Shown in pieces: positions 23,531-35,520 of a DNA stretch of 64,000 nucleotides. Below the pieces are notes generated by a model. The model did not search any database and was not told the origin of the DNA. It saw only the letters and a program-made list of their open reading frames with translations. A program made the translations under genes and the position numbers. The stretch comes from Excoecaria cochinchinensis. Taxonomy: Eukaryota; Streptophyta; Magnoliopsida; Malpighiales; Euphorbiaceae. The stretch's first letter is position 1. The number at the start of each line of letters is the position of its first letter. The stretch lies in assembly GCA_947683425.1 (NCBI GenBank), contig CANTUQ010000073.1, positions 15,398,501 through 15,462,500 on the forward strand. Direction: 5' to 3'.

Positions 23531-26500
23531 AAAAAAAACAAAAAATAATTTTAATTTAATTAATTTTTTTTTTACTTTTCCAATTAAACTAACTTAATTT
23601 AATTAAATTAATTAACTAATTTAAATCAATTAAATTAATTAATTAACCTAATTTAATTAAATTAATTAACTTAATTTCTCCCCTTTTTTCAAATGTCAAA
23701 AATAATACTATTTTAAAAATTAATTCAGCTAATTTAATTTTTTTTAATTAATTTTTTTATAATAATATTTTTTATATATATATATTTTTATTTAAAAAAA
23801 AGAGAGTTTCGACAAGAGAAACATCATTTTTGACACCTCTGCCTGTAAGCCGGTATCATTTTCATCATCGGGTAATTCTAATTTTGAACCGCTTCGGGAC
23901 TCAGTGTCTACACCTGGGTTGCTTGCTTTGCTAACACAGTAGGTTCAAAATTAGGAAATCTTCTTCGTTGGTTGCTCTCAACAATGCTGTAGCGGCTATG
24001 CACTTTTGTTCCGACATTAAGTGTTGGATCAAACCATTGACACTTAAATAGCACACAACATTTTATTGTCAAAGCGGGGTATTTAATTTCCAATATCTCC
24101 ATAATTTTACCATAATAATCCATCAATTCACCCTGAATGCAAACTCCACTGTTTATAGTTGCCCTGTTATGACCATGAGATTGTGTATGAAATTTAAATC
24201 CATTCACGAAATAAACCGGATAAGATTTAACAGTCCGCAATGGTCCTTTCGCAAGATCAACGATGAAATTGTTTTCAATTGTGTTGTTTGATGCCTACAG
24301 AATGTTAATGTATAATGTAATTTACTGTTGTCATGAAAAAACTATGTCGTTTATGTACTATATTTGAAGTCAACACTTACATATGTCTTGAACCATAAAT
24401 GGAAGTGTTTTCGACTTCCTTATTAATGTTATTTAGTGTTATTTTTGGCATAAGCTCCCGTAACCATTCCTCATATAAACTACAAACAACAATAATATAA
24501 GTTCATATGCATCTTCATGGTGTAAAATAAAAAATTAATTTCAAACTATTAGTTAAACTTACTGCACGAAAGGTTAACCCTCTTGGCAATTCAGCAAGAT
24601 GTAACCATGTGCAGCCTCTAATTCCTCTTCTGTAAGCATTCTTCTAGTTGAACGTCCATATAATCGATCGGGGTATGTGAATATAGATAAGTTTTTATCA
24701 TTTCCAATTGTTTGGCCTCCATCGTCATTACGAGGAACCTTTCGGCGTCTTGTGTTGACTTGCGGCTCAAAGTAATGGGAATAAAATGTACTTGCTTCTT
24801 CGACCAAGTACGCATTGCTTATTGAACCTTCCACTCGTGCTTTATTTTTGAGATTTTTTTTAAATAATACAAATACCTACACGATAAGTGTAATTGAAGT
24901 TACTAATCAAAACAAACTATATGTTTTAACATATAAATAACATTTGTTTTTACCTCTCAAATGGATACATTCATCTATATTGAACGGGTCCAGTGAGTTT
25001 GGCCTCATGTGCTAAATGTACTGGTAAATGCTCCATAATATTAAAGAAGCTGGGAGGAAAAATCCCCTCTAATTTGCAAAGGATTACTGGAATTTTTAAT
25101 TCCAATTTTTCCACGTTAGCCATCTTTATCTCAGATAAACTTAAGTTTTTCAAAAATAAACTTAACTCGGTTATAGCTTCCCATACCTTTTGAGGCAACA
25201 ATTCCCGAAAAGCAATTGGCATTAGCCTTTACATGAATACATGGTAGTCATGGCTTTTCATTCCGAATAATTTATACTTTCTCATGTCCACGCTCATAGC
25301 TAAGTTCGAAACATATCCATCCGAAAACTTTAGACTTCTTAACCATTCACATAAAAATTCCTTTTGGCTTTTGTCTAGAGTATAACAAGCTTTTGGATAT
25401 TTTCTCATTTGAGGATCTTTGTCTAACTCATTTCTTTTGCAATACAATTTTAAATCAGCACGTGATTTTGCATTATCTTTGGTCCTCCGTTCGATGTTCA
25501 TTATTGTGTTGAAGACATTGTCGAAAACGTTCTTTTCTATGTGCATCATGTCTAAAATATGCTGGATCATATTCGATTTCCAATATGGCAAATCCCAGAA
25601 GATACTATATTTTCTCCAACCAAAGTTTTTTGAAATGCTACTATTTTCTTCTTCAGCTTCAACTTCAGTAACTTTCAGCAACCCTGATTCATCAATCTCT
25701 TGCAATATTTCTTCACCAGATCTGTTAGGTGGAGGAGGTGTGTGGACTACTTTATTCTTAATGAACCTTTGTTTATTTCGTCTAAAAAGGTGATCTGGAG
25801 GAAGGAATTTTCTGTGATTGTCAAACCAATATATTTTACACCTATTAGTAAGATAAAAAGCATCCGAATTATTGCCTTAATAAGGGCAAGCTAATTTCCC
25901 AGCCGTGCTCCATCCAGATAGCATTGCATATGCAGGGAAATAGCTAACTGTCCACTCAATGCTACTCTCATCATGAAATTCAGTTGAAGGGACACATCAT
26001 ATGTAAGCACACCGAATTCCCGCAGTTGTTGCAATTTAGAAATCAATGGTTGTATGAATACATCAATCCTCTGCTTGGGATTCTTCGGCCCCGGAATAAT
26101 CGCTATTAAAAACATGTAAGCCTCATTCATACACATCCATGCAGGCAAATTATAAGGAATTATTATTATTGGCCAAGATGAATATTGTTGGCCTGACTGC
26201 CCAAACGGCTAAAAACCATCAGTGCTTAAACCCAGCCTCACATTTCTACTCTCAGCAGCAAAGTCGGGGTGGATGTCATTGAAATATTTCCATGCAACTG
26301 CATCCGATGGATGGCTCATTAGTCTATCCGTCTATTCATGTTCCTTATGCCATGTCATGTGAGATGTAATAACATCAGAGGAATATAGTCTTTGAAGTCT
26401 TGGGGTTACAGGAAAATAATACATCCGCTTCCATGGTACTAATTTTTGCTTCCTATTAGCATTTATTGGCTTGAACCTTGGTTGATTACAAAATTTGCAA

Positions 26501-27299
26501 TCCATTAATTCCTCATCAACTCCTCAGAAAAGCATACATCCCAGTCTACAACAATCAATTTTTTTAACTGGCAAACCAAGATCCCAAAGTAGCTTCTTCA
26601 TATTGTAAAAAATGTCAACCATTTTATTATTTGAAAGTAACGATTCATTGTACCAAGCCAGGATTTCATTTAAACTACGATCAGAAATATGACCTTTAGA
26701 TTTTATGTTCAATATTCGAGCAACAAAACCTAACTGTCTCATATTATCACATCATGGCCATAATTCCTGATCAGCTGCATTAAGTAAGTCGAAGATGTTT
26801 TTAGTAGTTGGGTTGGGTTCTTCTTCGACATTGGCTAAATTTGGCTGAAATGAATTTCCCATTGCATCAAAGACCATTTGGGCATAGGAATTTTCTGTTG
26901 CACAAACATTACTTGTCATAAATTCGTCCCCCCTTCAAATTCAACTTCAACTACCTCCGGTCTAAATTCATGACTTCTAGATGTGCTATAAATTATTGGC
27001 TCTCCATGTCGTGTCCACTCAAAATAATTGGGTACAAATCCCTTTTTTAGCAAATGGAGATGCACATCCTCTGTAGGAAGATAACACCTATGTTTGCACT
27101 TTTTGTATGGACATCTAATTTTTGAACCGTCCATGTATGGAGGTTGAGAGCTTGCATATTCAATAAAAGATTGAACTCCTTCAGCAAACTCAAGGTTAAT
27201 GTAACCATCAGGCGTTATTCTTCTATACATATAACTTCTGTCTAAATTACTCATTATTTCTAAACTATTGTGCAAAAATCATAAATATATAGTTAGTAC

Positions 27300-28650
27300 C
27301 ATCACGTATCAATTTTCATATTTAACTTCAAGTCAATTCTATATTCCATTTCTTCAAATTAATTCGTAATTAGTTTTACAATATATACTCAAATTTAATA
27401 CCCTGTTACAAAATTATATACATAATAACAATTATAATTCAAAATATATACACATAAAAAAATATACATAAATATAATATGAAATTAAAACATTAACAAT
27501 ATGCTAGTATATTTAACCAAATTATAAATATAATAAAAATTATCAATATAATAAAAATTATAATAAAATATATATACACAAAACAAAAAATATAAACACA
27601 AATAAAATACCTAATTAAAAAATTAATACACATATATACTTATTATTAAAAAAATAAATTTAATACAAAAAAACAGACCTTTGGTGAAGCAACCAGTCGG
27701 AGAGGAAGGGTAGTCGGGGGCAGCGGCAAAAACGTAGTCCAAACCACACGGAAAGAGGAAGCGGATAGATGGGAGAGGGAACACGCATGCAGGGGAGCTA
27801 AACGCCGGATTTGACCAGCAATGGCGGGGTACATGCAATAAGAAATATAATATAATTTAAGAAAAATTAAAAATATACTGTCAAATATCATACACACACA
27901 TCCTATAAAATTAACCATAATATAAAATTAAAACAATATTACATATAATAACAAATATATCACAAATTTAATAATATTTTAACTATAATAACAATATATA
28001 CAATACAAAATATATACACAAAAATTAATAAATACATAAATAAATATAATACAAAATTAGAACAATAATACACATAATTTTAACAAATATGCCAAAAAAT
28101 TAAAAAATAATTATAAATGTAATAACAATTATAATAAAATATATATACACAAAAAAGTAAATATATACACCAATTTAATACCAAATTAAAACATTAACAA
28201 TATGCCAAAAATTTAAAAAAATATATAAATATAATCAAAATTTTAATACAATATATATACACAAAACAATAAATATATATACAAATAACATACCTAATTA
28301 AAATAAATATGCATACAATATGCCACATATCTAAAAAAATTATAAATGTAATAACAATTTTAATTCAATATATATACATAAAAAAATAACTATATATACA
28401 AATAAAATACCACATTAAAACAATAATACACATAATATGCCACAAATATTAATAAAATAATAATAATAATAACAATTATAATACAAAATATATAAAACAA
28501 AAATAATAAATATACACACAAATATAATACAAAATTAAAACAATAAAAAAAACTAAATTTAACACACAACAATAAAATATATAATAAATTAAAAAAAACA
28601 AAAATATATACTTATTATTAAATTAATAAATTTAATAAAGAAAAAAAATA
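27300..28650. repeat. AT-rich CACTA leader or intron with a ~115-bp diverged tandem array
   Basis: A motif ATATGCC(A/AC)A recurs at 28087, 28200, 28318 and 28435, spacings 113-118 bp. Each unit also has a TATATACACAAAA-like block and an AATTAAAACA-like block. Similar but more diverged units reach back to about 27499. A GC-richer insert at about 27680-27840 may be a leader exon of the minus-strand transposase. No protein domain was recognised. Confidence 0.55.
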
Positions 28651-28655
28651 CTCAC

Positions 28656-28945
28656 CGTGGGTGAAGATCCCTGCCGGAAGAGGTCACTGGCCGGCGGCGG
28701 TGACACCATAGGGCCTAGATCTGGGGGAGATCGCGAGAGGAAGAGGGGCAGAATGAGAGGCAGAAAGGAGGAGATCGACCACTATAGGCAGTCGCACATG
28801 GGAGATCGACCGTCAGAGAAACGTGCGGAGGAGAGGATAATGCCGGCGGAGCAGATCTGGATGGCGGTGGGGGAGAGGGAGAAAGAAGAAGAGACGCTGA
28901 GTGAAAGAGGAGAGGGGAAAGAAGAGGGAGGGAGGAAAGAGAAGG
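28656..28945 (-). other. Probable untranslated first exon of the CACTA transposase transcript
   Basis: The minus strand is rich in CTCTTC-type pyrimidines, typical of plant leaders. It ends in a strong splice donor, CG then GTGAGT, at 28656/28655. A TATA box lies just upstream at 28951-28960. The 113-codon plus-strand frame here is charged and low in complexity, so I treat it as a shadow. Confidence 0.5.
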
Positions 28946-28950
28946 AAAGG

Positions 28951-28960
28951 GGTTTTATAC
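28951..28960 (-). promoter_or_regulatory. TATA box of the CACTA transposon promoter
   Basis: GTATAAAACC on the minus strand lies between the right subterminal repeats and the pyrimidine-rich leader. This is where transcription of the minus-strand transposase genes should start. Confidence 0.55.
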
Positions 28961-28967
28961 CCTTATT

Positions 28968-29348
28968 TTTAGCGACGGAAATTCATTTTCGTCTCTAAAT
29001 AGAGACGGTCTCCACTTACGGTCTCTATTTAGCGACGAATTTTTCTACCATAGCTATATTTAGAGACACAATTCAAAAACCGTTGCTATATAGCAAAGGT
29101 TTGTAACTACGGTCGCTAAAAAGCGAGGAAAATCAATCCTGCCATTTAAAGCAATGGTAATTCTTTTCCGTTGCTAAAACAAAATATTTGCAACCAAATT
29201 AGAGACGAAATTTTATTCTGTCACTAAATAGAGATGGAAAAGGATTCCGTCTCTAAATAGAGACAAAAATATATTTTCGTCTTTATTTAGAGACAGAAAT
29301 TCGACCGTCTCTTTAATTCCATCTCTATTTTCAATTATTCTTGTAGTG
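28968..29348. repeat. Right CACTA subterminal repeats and terminal inverted repeat
   Basis: Repeated AGAGACGGAAA, TTCGTCTCTAAA and related units in both orientations lead to ATTCTTGTAGTG at 29337-29348. This mirrors the left array at 10641-11045. The TTT duplication follows. Confidence 0.85.
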
Positions 29349-29811
29349 TTTTATTTCAACCTTTCAATAAATATTGCTTTAAAAATTTTTAATTTCTTAA
29401 CTACTATTTTTTTAACTTTATTTCTTTCTAAATTGCCCCATTTTTATCTTCTTTTACCTTCCAAATACAAATTAATTACAATATCATGAAAACAGAAACT
29501 TTTTCTCCAAATAGTGACTCCATCTCCGATGAGAACTTCTCTCTGTTTCATGTTCATTCTCAATATCCAAGAATGGATTTCTAACTTTTTCGATTAATTT
29601 CCAAGTAAATAATCTACAAATCCTTGTTTTGAATAAAATAGATATTTGTAGTGATATGCCCTAGATTTCATGTATAATAGGGTTTTTATCCATGTAAAAC
29701 ATATTTTTTTGAATAATAATAAGGCATTTTACATTATATAGTGCTTTTGTATATTAACATTTGCATGCATATGACTTAAACTATAAAATGTAGTTTTTGG
29801 TATATGAGCAC
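29349..29811. other. Intergenic flank, possibly the start of a copia-type LTR
   Basis: No gene was seen. A TGATATGCCCTAG start near 29654 resembles some plant copia LTR starts, but no matching end or duplication was found. Confidence 0.25.
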
Positions 29812-30461
29812 TAGGGTTGTGCAAAACCGAACCGAATGAATTTTGGTCTATTTGGTTCGGTTTGTTCGGTTTTCGGTTTGTTTGGTTCTAAACCGAAATT
29901 AAATTTCGGGTATTTCGGTTCGGTTCTTATGATTGTAAAACCGAAGGAACCAAACCGACCGAAGTTTGTTAAACTCACCATTTTGCTTATATACATATAT
30001 ATATATATATAACCTAAACCTAAATATACACTATAGTTATATTTATTTACATGTATATTTTTTTTTAAATTGAAGTACATTGAATATATTATTAATAAGA
30101 ACTTATGTTGTATTTATTTTTAATGTATATTTTTTAGTGTAATTTTATTTAGTATTTATTAGAAACATAATATGAAAAATTTATGTATGTTTTTTTGCTT
30201 TTAGTTATTTTAAATGATTTTATTTTGTTGAATATAAGTTAATTTAATATATGGACCCATATAAGTTAAAAATCTAAAAAAAAGCTTATATTTGTAAAGA
30301 ACCTATTGGACCAAATCGAACCGATCGAAATTATTTCGGTTTATCGGTTTCAGTTCTAAAAACTTCGGTCTACGGTTCGGTTCTAAAAATTTCTCAAGTT
30401 TGATTTTTGGTTTGTTCGGTTCGGTCCAAAACCGAACCAAACCGACCATTTGCACACCCCT
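29812..30461. mobile_element. hAT-type non-autonomous DNA element (about 650 bp), duplication ATGAGCAC
   Basis: Both ends share TAGGG(T/G)(T)GTGCAAA as terminal inverted repeats: TAGGGTTGTGCAAAACC at 29812 and, inverted, TAGGGGTGTGCAAATGG ending at 30461. They are flanked by a perfect 8-bp duplication, ATGAGCAC, at 29804-29811 and 30462-30469. Eight-base duplications and short inverted ends are hAT hallmarks. The ends carry many GAACCGAA/TTCGGTT repeats in both orientations. There is no transposase gene; the middle is AT-rich. Confidence 0.9.
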
Positions 30462-30469
30462 AATGAGCA

Positions 30470-31158
30470 CAGTACAAAGGTAATAACGAATAGTTCATGA
30501 TATGAGATACCTATTGTATACAAATTTATTAATACCTAAATTATCCCTAGTCATAGTATTAACAAGACAGGACATTGTTACTATGGATAGACTATCACAT
30601 GTTATACTTCTTAAATAGTTTAAGTAGTAGTTCTCATTAGCTTTGATTATTAAGATAATTAAAGTTAACATGTGGATGCTTGTTAGAAAAACAAGTACAT
30701 TGGAGACTTATTGTAACACGCTTATAATGCAATACTGTACATGTAGTGATCATATTTAGATTGGATTTCGCAATTACCATGATTTTCTGACTTATATTTA
30801 ATTTCATATTATAGTAAATGAGTGTTATTTTTTTTTCATCACATCTAATTTACATATTATAAAAGTTCATATCATAAGTTCCAAGTCCATAATATACAAA
30901 TAGCTACCATACAAAATGTATAATGTTCATTTTATGTACACCACCATGTCACAATACACATATACATGCCATTACATATATTTTCAAAATACTACTTCAT
31001 CTAACATCTTGCTCATTAGCTCCCAAAATGCATTAGTATGCTTGCTCCATGATTCCTTCGGTCAACCTAGACCTATGCACAATAAAAATACAATATGTTG
31101 AGCATAATTTGCTAAGTGGTGGATATACTTCTAATATTTTCCATGTACCTATATATAC
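30470..31158. other. AT-rich region with no recognised gene
   Basis: No domain-bearing frame, terminal repeat pair or tandem array was found. It may continue the possible copia-like sequence that starts before the hAT element. Confidence 0.4.
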
Positions 31159-32348
31159 TGTAATGACCTGAAATGTGCCTTAGACTGATTCACCCATGTC
31201 TAGGGCATAAGGGTGACCGAAAGTGCATAATTGGGTAATTAAAATGGTTAAGTGTATTGAGGACATTATTAAAATTAAGTAAAAAGGCCAAGGATAATTT
31301 GGTCATTTTGCACTTATGGATTTAATTGAAGGAATTAAGTAAGTATGTGGGCTAATGTATGAGGAAGGATTAATTAATAGGTGAAAGTAGGAATGAGGAA
31401 AAGAGGAAGGATTAAGTTGGGAAATTAGCATAAAAATCATAGAATAACCAATCAAATGTTAACAAGCCTCATGTGTCGATATGTATGAAACAGAAAAGTT
31501 TGTTTGACCATATTTAAGCCAATTTAGACGGCCATTATAGAGAGGAAAAATGAGATTTTTTCATCTCCTTCTCACGCCATCTTTCTCTGTCAAATTCAAG
31601 GCATAAGTTGGTTTATGGATTTTACAAATTTCAAGTGTTTTTAGATGGAAGAATTGTATGAAAAAGGTAAGAAGTAAGTCTCCTATTTTATTATTCTCTT
31701 CTTCAATGTTTAATAATTCAAACTATGAGATATGAATGGATTTTGATGATTATAGCCATGAAAGAGAAGAAGAAGGAGAAAGAAAGTAAAGTGGAGCAAA
31801 GAGGAGCAAAAGTGAAGAAAAATGGGTCATCAAATAAGGTTGGGAACTAAGTTGTTTATATCCATTTGATGAAGGTCTATCTGATATCATGTGTGGATGA
31901 ATGATATATGTTGATTTGAATTGATTTGGGGTCGTTGAGTTTGTGGAATTGGCTGATATGGGTATATAGATTGAATAGGAGGAATCCTGTAATTTTCATT
32001 ACACCCCGTAGCATTGTTTTAGCCATAAAAAGAGTTATATAACTCTAAATTGTAAGACATTAGTGTCATTGGAAAGCTAAGATAATATATATAAATTGCT
32101 TAGAAATAGCCATGAGCTATTTTTAGCTTTAAGTGGTCCAAAATTGGCCAAAACAGAAGGGTTTCTAGTTTAGTCGGGTCATAGGAGCAGTTTTTGTTTG
32201 AGTGCTATATGAAGTTTTACTTGTCCAAATGACCTGAAATTTGTGCCATTAGGAATTTAACATCTAGGGAAGTATAAAATTCCATTTACCAGCTTAATTT
32301 GGACACGCAAGGTGGGGGTCGAAGTCTACCCAGATGCAGACTTGTAGC
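31159..32348 (+). mobile_element. Possible gypsy LTR fragment, cut by the Tat element insertion
   Basis: The sequence starts TGTAATGACCTGAAATGTG, similar in style to plant gypsy LTR starts, and contains no gene. The Tat element at 32349-48679 inserted at its right edge (duplication GTAGC), so any remainder should continue at 48685. No matching LTR end was found there. Confidence 0.3.
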
Positions 32349-34399
32349 TGTGACGCGCGCTGGATCCCGAGCGCCGCCCTTTTGGACCGCCCGCACGTGG
32401 GCGATCGGGGCATTTGCGGGTCCGTTGGCAGCTTGCGAATGAATCGCAAGTGCATCTATGTTGGGCAACAAGGAGGTATCATGGAGTCGCCACCCAATAG
32501 AACATTGGGAAAGTTACTCTCGCCTCGGAGAGCCTAAGACTGCGCTTGGTATCCATTTTGGGCCAGCCAGAGGGATCATGGAAGGTGAACTCCTCACCCT
32601 AAGGAGCCTAGGATTAGCACTAAAGCCTCGTGACTCAAGAAGTATCTTGAAGGATGACCTCTAACCTCTTGAGCCCAAAGACCAGAGCTGGGTCCGGGAT
32701 TTCTCATCTATTTCTACCTCAATTATTTTATGATCAAATTTTAATATCATTAATTCTCTCTCTCTCTACACTATGCAATTGATTAAAAGGTGCACTTATT
32801 CACATCTTGAAAGCGATAAATGATCAAATAGATAATGAGAGCAATAGATTACAATAATACAAGGAGCGGAATACAACTCCCTTTCGTAAATGTGCGAAGC
32901 ATGCATAAATCGGGGCATTGCTCATTTTGAGGACTTTGGTCCTCGCATGCATCATTATTAAAATTGGGGATCTTTATTTGTGATGATCTTTATTGGATGA
33001 AAATAGGGCATTGGACCCTTGCTTTTGTGTAAACCTCATTTTATTGAATATAAAACGTTGAGTCATTCTTATACATTAACGGCATATGAAAGGAGTATAT
33101 TCGTATACATAAAATAATCAATGAATAATAAATGAAGAAAATAATTAGGAGGATTAGGAAACTAAACCCGATGAAGTCCTCCAAACATTGTGGGCAGCCG
33201 CTCAAGCTCGAGATCATCCAAGAGGATCAATACACTCATAGGAAGTTAAGAGATGTTAATATACATAAAATTAACATATATGAGGTCAAAAAACTTGGAA
33301 GAGATGAAAAACGATTTAAGAAGATGGAGACAGAACCCACCGACGGCCTTCCTTGGTTGACAGACGGGCGTTGGTTAGGGTATCCGATATGCCCGTTTGT
33401 CGCTCAAAGAGGGGCGTCTATAGGTGGGTGACCGACGGGCGTCGGTGATAAAGATGACCCGTCGGTCACCACTGTCTCCGAAAAAGACAGAAAGGAGAGA
33501 AACCTTTTCAAAGTCAAGAAAAGTGGGTTTTATCCCAAAAGGAGATGAGAGAGTCAAAAAACAAAAGAAAATAAAGACAGATACCCAAAAATTCCACAAA
33601 ATGAGAATAAATATGAGGTGAAATGGAGAAAGGATCCAGAATATTTACCCTCAGATAATAGCTTCGGGTGAGATTCTTGTGTTGGTTAGAGCCCCGCGCG
33701 TTCCACGAGAAGCAAAGATGAAAGATTAAAGAAAGAAAATGAGATATTTCTTCTTCAACCCCTCAGAAAATAGATTTTGGAGTCAAAATCTAAAGAAAAC
33801 TAATTAGCTTTTAGTTCCTTTTGACTGATTTGATCCTTGGTTAAATAGATTTCCTTAGAAAATGTGTTTTGTTGGAAGAGAGAGAAAATTTGCTTGAAAT
33901 TGGGCAGAGTTTCCTCCTTTGAAAATTTTTCCAACCCTTTTCAAATGAAAATTCGGAGCTTTTATAGCCAGACACGACCGACGGGCATCGGTGTATGGGG
34001 GCGGGCATCGGAAGAATCCTTCTGACACAAGGATTCGTCCGACGGCCCTGCCATATCCACCGACGGGCGTCAGAAGGGTTGCTTGCTCCGGGAAACCAGG
34101 CGGCGTTCTGACAGGGGCGGTGATTTTTCGACGGGCGTCGAAAAATACCACAAGCCGTCGGTGACTTAAAGCGATGGGCTGACTTCACAGACGGGCTGGC
34201 CGTCTGTGGAGGACAAAAAGCTTTTTGACTCGAAAAAACCTCTGTTTTCTCCCCCTCTGCCCAGGAATGGTAAAAAGCCTCATTTCTCGTGAAACGTGGG
34301 ACTAAAACCTCCAAATCCAGCCCTTTTATACAGGCTCGGACGCTGATCTCATCATAGGGTAACCTCTGATCCGGACCGCTCCGGGACACGGTGCTTACA
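32349..34399 (-). mobile_element. 3' LTR of the Tat element
   Basis: This 2,051-bp LTR starts TGTAAGCACCGTGTCCC on the minus strand at 34399 and ends GGATCCAGCGCGCGTCACA. A TATA box (CCTGTATAAAAGGG) lies at 34321-34335. Repeated CGACGGGCGTCGG-type GC-rich motifs occupy about 33340-33475 and 33970-34207. It pairs with 46637-48679. Confidence 0.95.
34321..34335 (-). promoter_or_regulatory. TATA box in the 3' LTR
   Basis: CTGTATAAAAGGG on the minus strand lies about 65-80 bp inside the LTR start. The same place in the other LTR reads CTATATAAAAGGG at 48601-48615. This is the probable retrotransposon promoter, meaning U3 is very short and most of the LTR is R-U5. Confidence 0.65.
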
Positions 34400-34418
34400 G
34401 TTGCCCCCAGTTTTGGAG
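34400..34418 (-). promoter_or_regulatory. Polypurine tract of the Tat element
   Basis: On the minus strand CCAAAACTGGGGGCAAC directly precedes the LTR start TGTAAGCACC. It matches the tract before the LTR at 3126. Confidence 0.8.
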
Positions 34419-34591
34419 CAACTAGTGCACAAGCGCCTAGATAAGCCAAAACTCAGAGAAAGGTCAGAAAGTAAGCGTACCTGCGACGGCTTTTCACCCT
34501 CCGTGCCTTCGGCCGGGTGGACCTCATCCCGATCCGCCCGGCGATGCGAAGATACTTCCATCGGTCTTATCTCGACCTGTAGGTACCTGGC

Positions 34592-35073
34592 GGGATGCAG
34601 CATGCTCTGACTACAACCTCGATCTGGTGAGATGCAGCATGCTTTGGCTACGATCTCAATCTGGTGAGATACAGCATGCTTTGGCTACAGTCTCGATCTG
34701 GTGAAGTGCGGTATGCTTTGACCACAGCTTTGATCTGGTGAGATGCAACATGCTTTGGCTACAGTCTCGATCTGGTGAGATGCAGCATGCTCTGGCTACA
34801 ACCTCGATCTGGTGAGATGCAGCATGCTCTGGCTACAGTCTCGATCTGGTGAGATGCAGCATGCTCTGGCTACAATCTCGATCTGGTGAGATGCAGCATG
34901 CTTTGGCTACGATCTCAATCCGGTGAGATGCAGCATGCTTTGGCTACAGTCTCGATCTGGTGAAGTGCGGTATGCTTTGACCACAGCTTTGATCTGGTGA
35001 GATGCAGTATGCTTTGGCTACAGTCTCGATCTGGTGAGATGCAGCATGCTCTGGCTACAACCTCGATCTGGTG
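34592..35073. repeat. Tandem repeat of 37-38 bp, about 13 copies, with a 259-bp higher-order period
   Basis: The unit contains GATCTGGTGAGATGCAGCAT followed by GCT(T/C)TGGCTACA(G/A)(T/C)CTC. A distinctive variant (GTGAAGTGCGGTATGC...CAGCTTT) occurs at 34701 and again at 34960. That is 259 bp apart, exactly seven 37-bp units, so the array grew partly by copying blocks of units. It lies in the 3' untranslated part of the element, as is common in the Tat lineage. Confidence 0.9.
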
Positions 35074-35520
35074 TGGGACCTCCGCTGGGTTCCTTGTTCC
35101 AAAAGAGATCTTTTTAATCGATGTCTATGTTCGGATCGGTATTTCTCTGTACCTGTGTGATGAAAGATTTTATTAGTTCATGTTTGAGCGGTTATCTTTT
35201 AACCTGTCTATTGATGGCGTGATCTTGCTTTATTTGCTATGCCATGTTTCGTTTTTTTTTTTTCCTGAGCTGCCATTGATCATCATTTTTGTTTTTGTTA
35301 TATTGTCATTTTTATTGACATATAAGTAAATATGAGAACATACACTTTCTGTGATGTGATTAAACAATTAACAATCGAATGATCATGCAATAATGAAATA
35401 AACGTTTCACTAGAAATGTCATTTTTGTACACTGTATATACAAAATAAAAGATACAAAAGATAACAAAAATAACTCCCTGAAGATCAGAGAGGTGTGTAG
35501 TCTGAGGGCTCATCGGGATC
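35074..35520. other. AT-rich spacer between tandem array and sense extra ORF
   Basis: This is 3' untranslated sequence of the sense extra ORF. The open frames here are short and show no domain. Confidence 0.5.

Larger units (their letters stand above)
21084..23912 (-). mobile_element. Solo LTR of a Tat/Ogre-like gypsy element, duplication CCTGG
   Basis: Read on the minus strand the 2,829-bp unit starts TGTAGACACTGAGTCCC and ends GGCGCGCGTCACA. It is flanked by CCTGG at 21079-21083 and 23913-23917. Its ends match the LTRs at 3126-5253 and 32349-34399, so it belongs to a related but distinct family. No internal region is present. It interrupts the CACTA transposase gene in the DUF4216 region. 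Confidence 0.92.
20723..27254 (-). pseudogene. CACTA TNP2-type transposase, degenerate and split by a solo LTR
   Basis: TNP2-like transposases cut and rejoin CACTA ends. Blocks in gene order are the transposase-associated N-terminal domain (27254-26916: MSNLDRSYMYRR, CPYKKCKHRCYLP, WTRHGEPI), then 26742-26524 (LNEILAWYNESLLS, PVKKIDCC). The transposase core starts in 26148-25891 (AYMFLIAIIPGPKNPKQRID). DUF4218-type blocks follow at 25705-24971 (HILDMMHIEKNVFDNVF, FPPSFFNIMEHLPVHLAHEA) and 24834-24574. DUF4216 lies at 24240-23913 (LFKCQWFDPTLNVGTKV) and resumes after the solo LTR at about 21083-20723 with QVYYVPFSS and an acidic tail. Stops and shifts separate most blocks, and the core looks truncated after 25891. 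The solo LTR at 21084-23912 interrupts DUF4216. Confidence 0.85.
10641..29348 (-). mobile_element. CACTA (En/Spm-type) DNA transposon with nested insertions
   Basis: The left end is CACTACAAGAAAAT. The right end, read inward on the minus strand, is CACTACAAGAATAA. Both ends are flanked by TTT (10638-10640 and 29349-29351), fitting the 3-bp duplication of CACTA elements. Subterminal arrays of AGACGGAAA/TTTCCGTCT-like repeats lie at both ends. Inside are a TNP2-type transposase and an accessory transposase-like gene, both on the minus strand. Without the nested gypsy element (7.5 kb) and solo LTR (2.8 kb) the transposon is about 8.4 kb. Both genes carry stops and shifts, so it is unlikely to be autonomous now. 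Confidence 0.92.

Noticed and set aside
28657..28998. 113-codon plus-strand frame rich in Glu and Arg
   Set aside because: The minus strand here looks like a pyrimidine-rich leader with a TATA box and splice donor; the plus frame is charged and low in complexity.
31159..32348. A confident LTR call spanning to 49736 across the Tat insertion
   Set aside because: No second boundary or duplication could be found, so only a low-confidence fragment is listed.
32334..32664. Short plus-strand frames near the LTR end, repeated at 46746-46952
   Set aside because: They recur only because the LTR is duplicated; no domain was seen.
34592..35073. CRISPR-like array
   Set aside because: The repeats are directly tandem, with no unique spacers, and lie in a plant retrotransposon.
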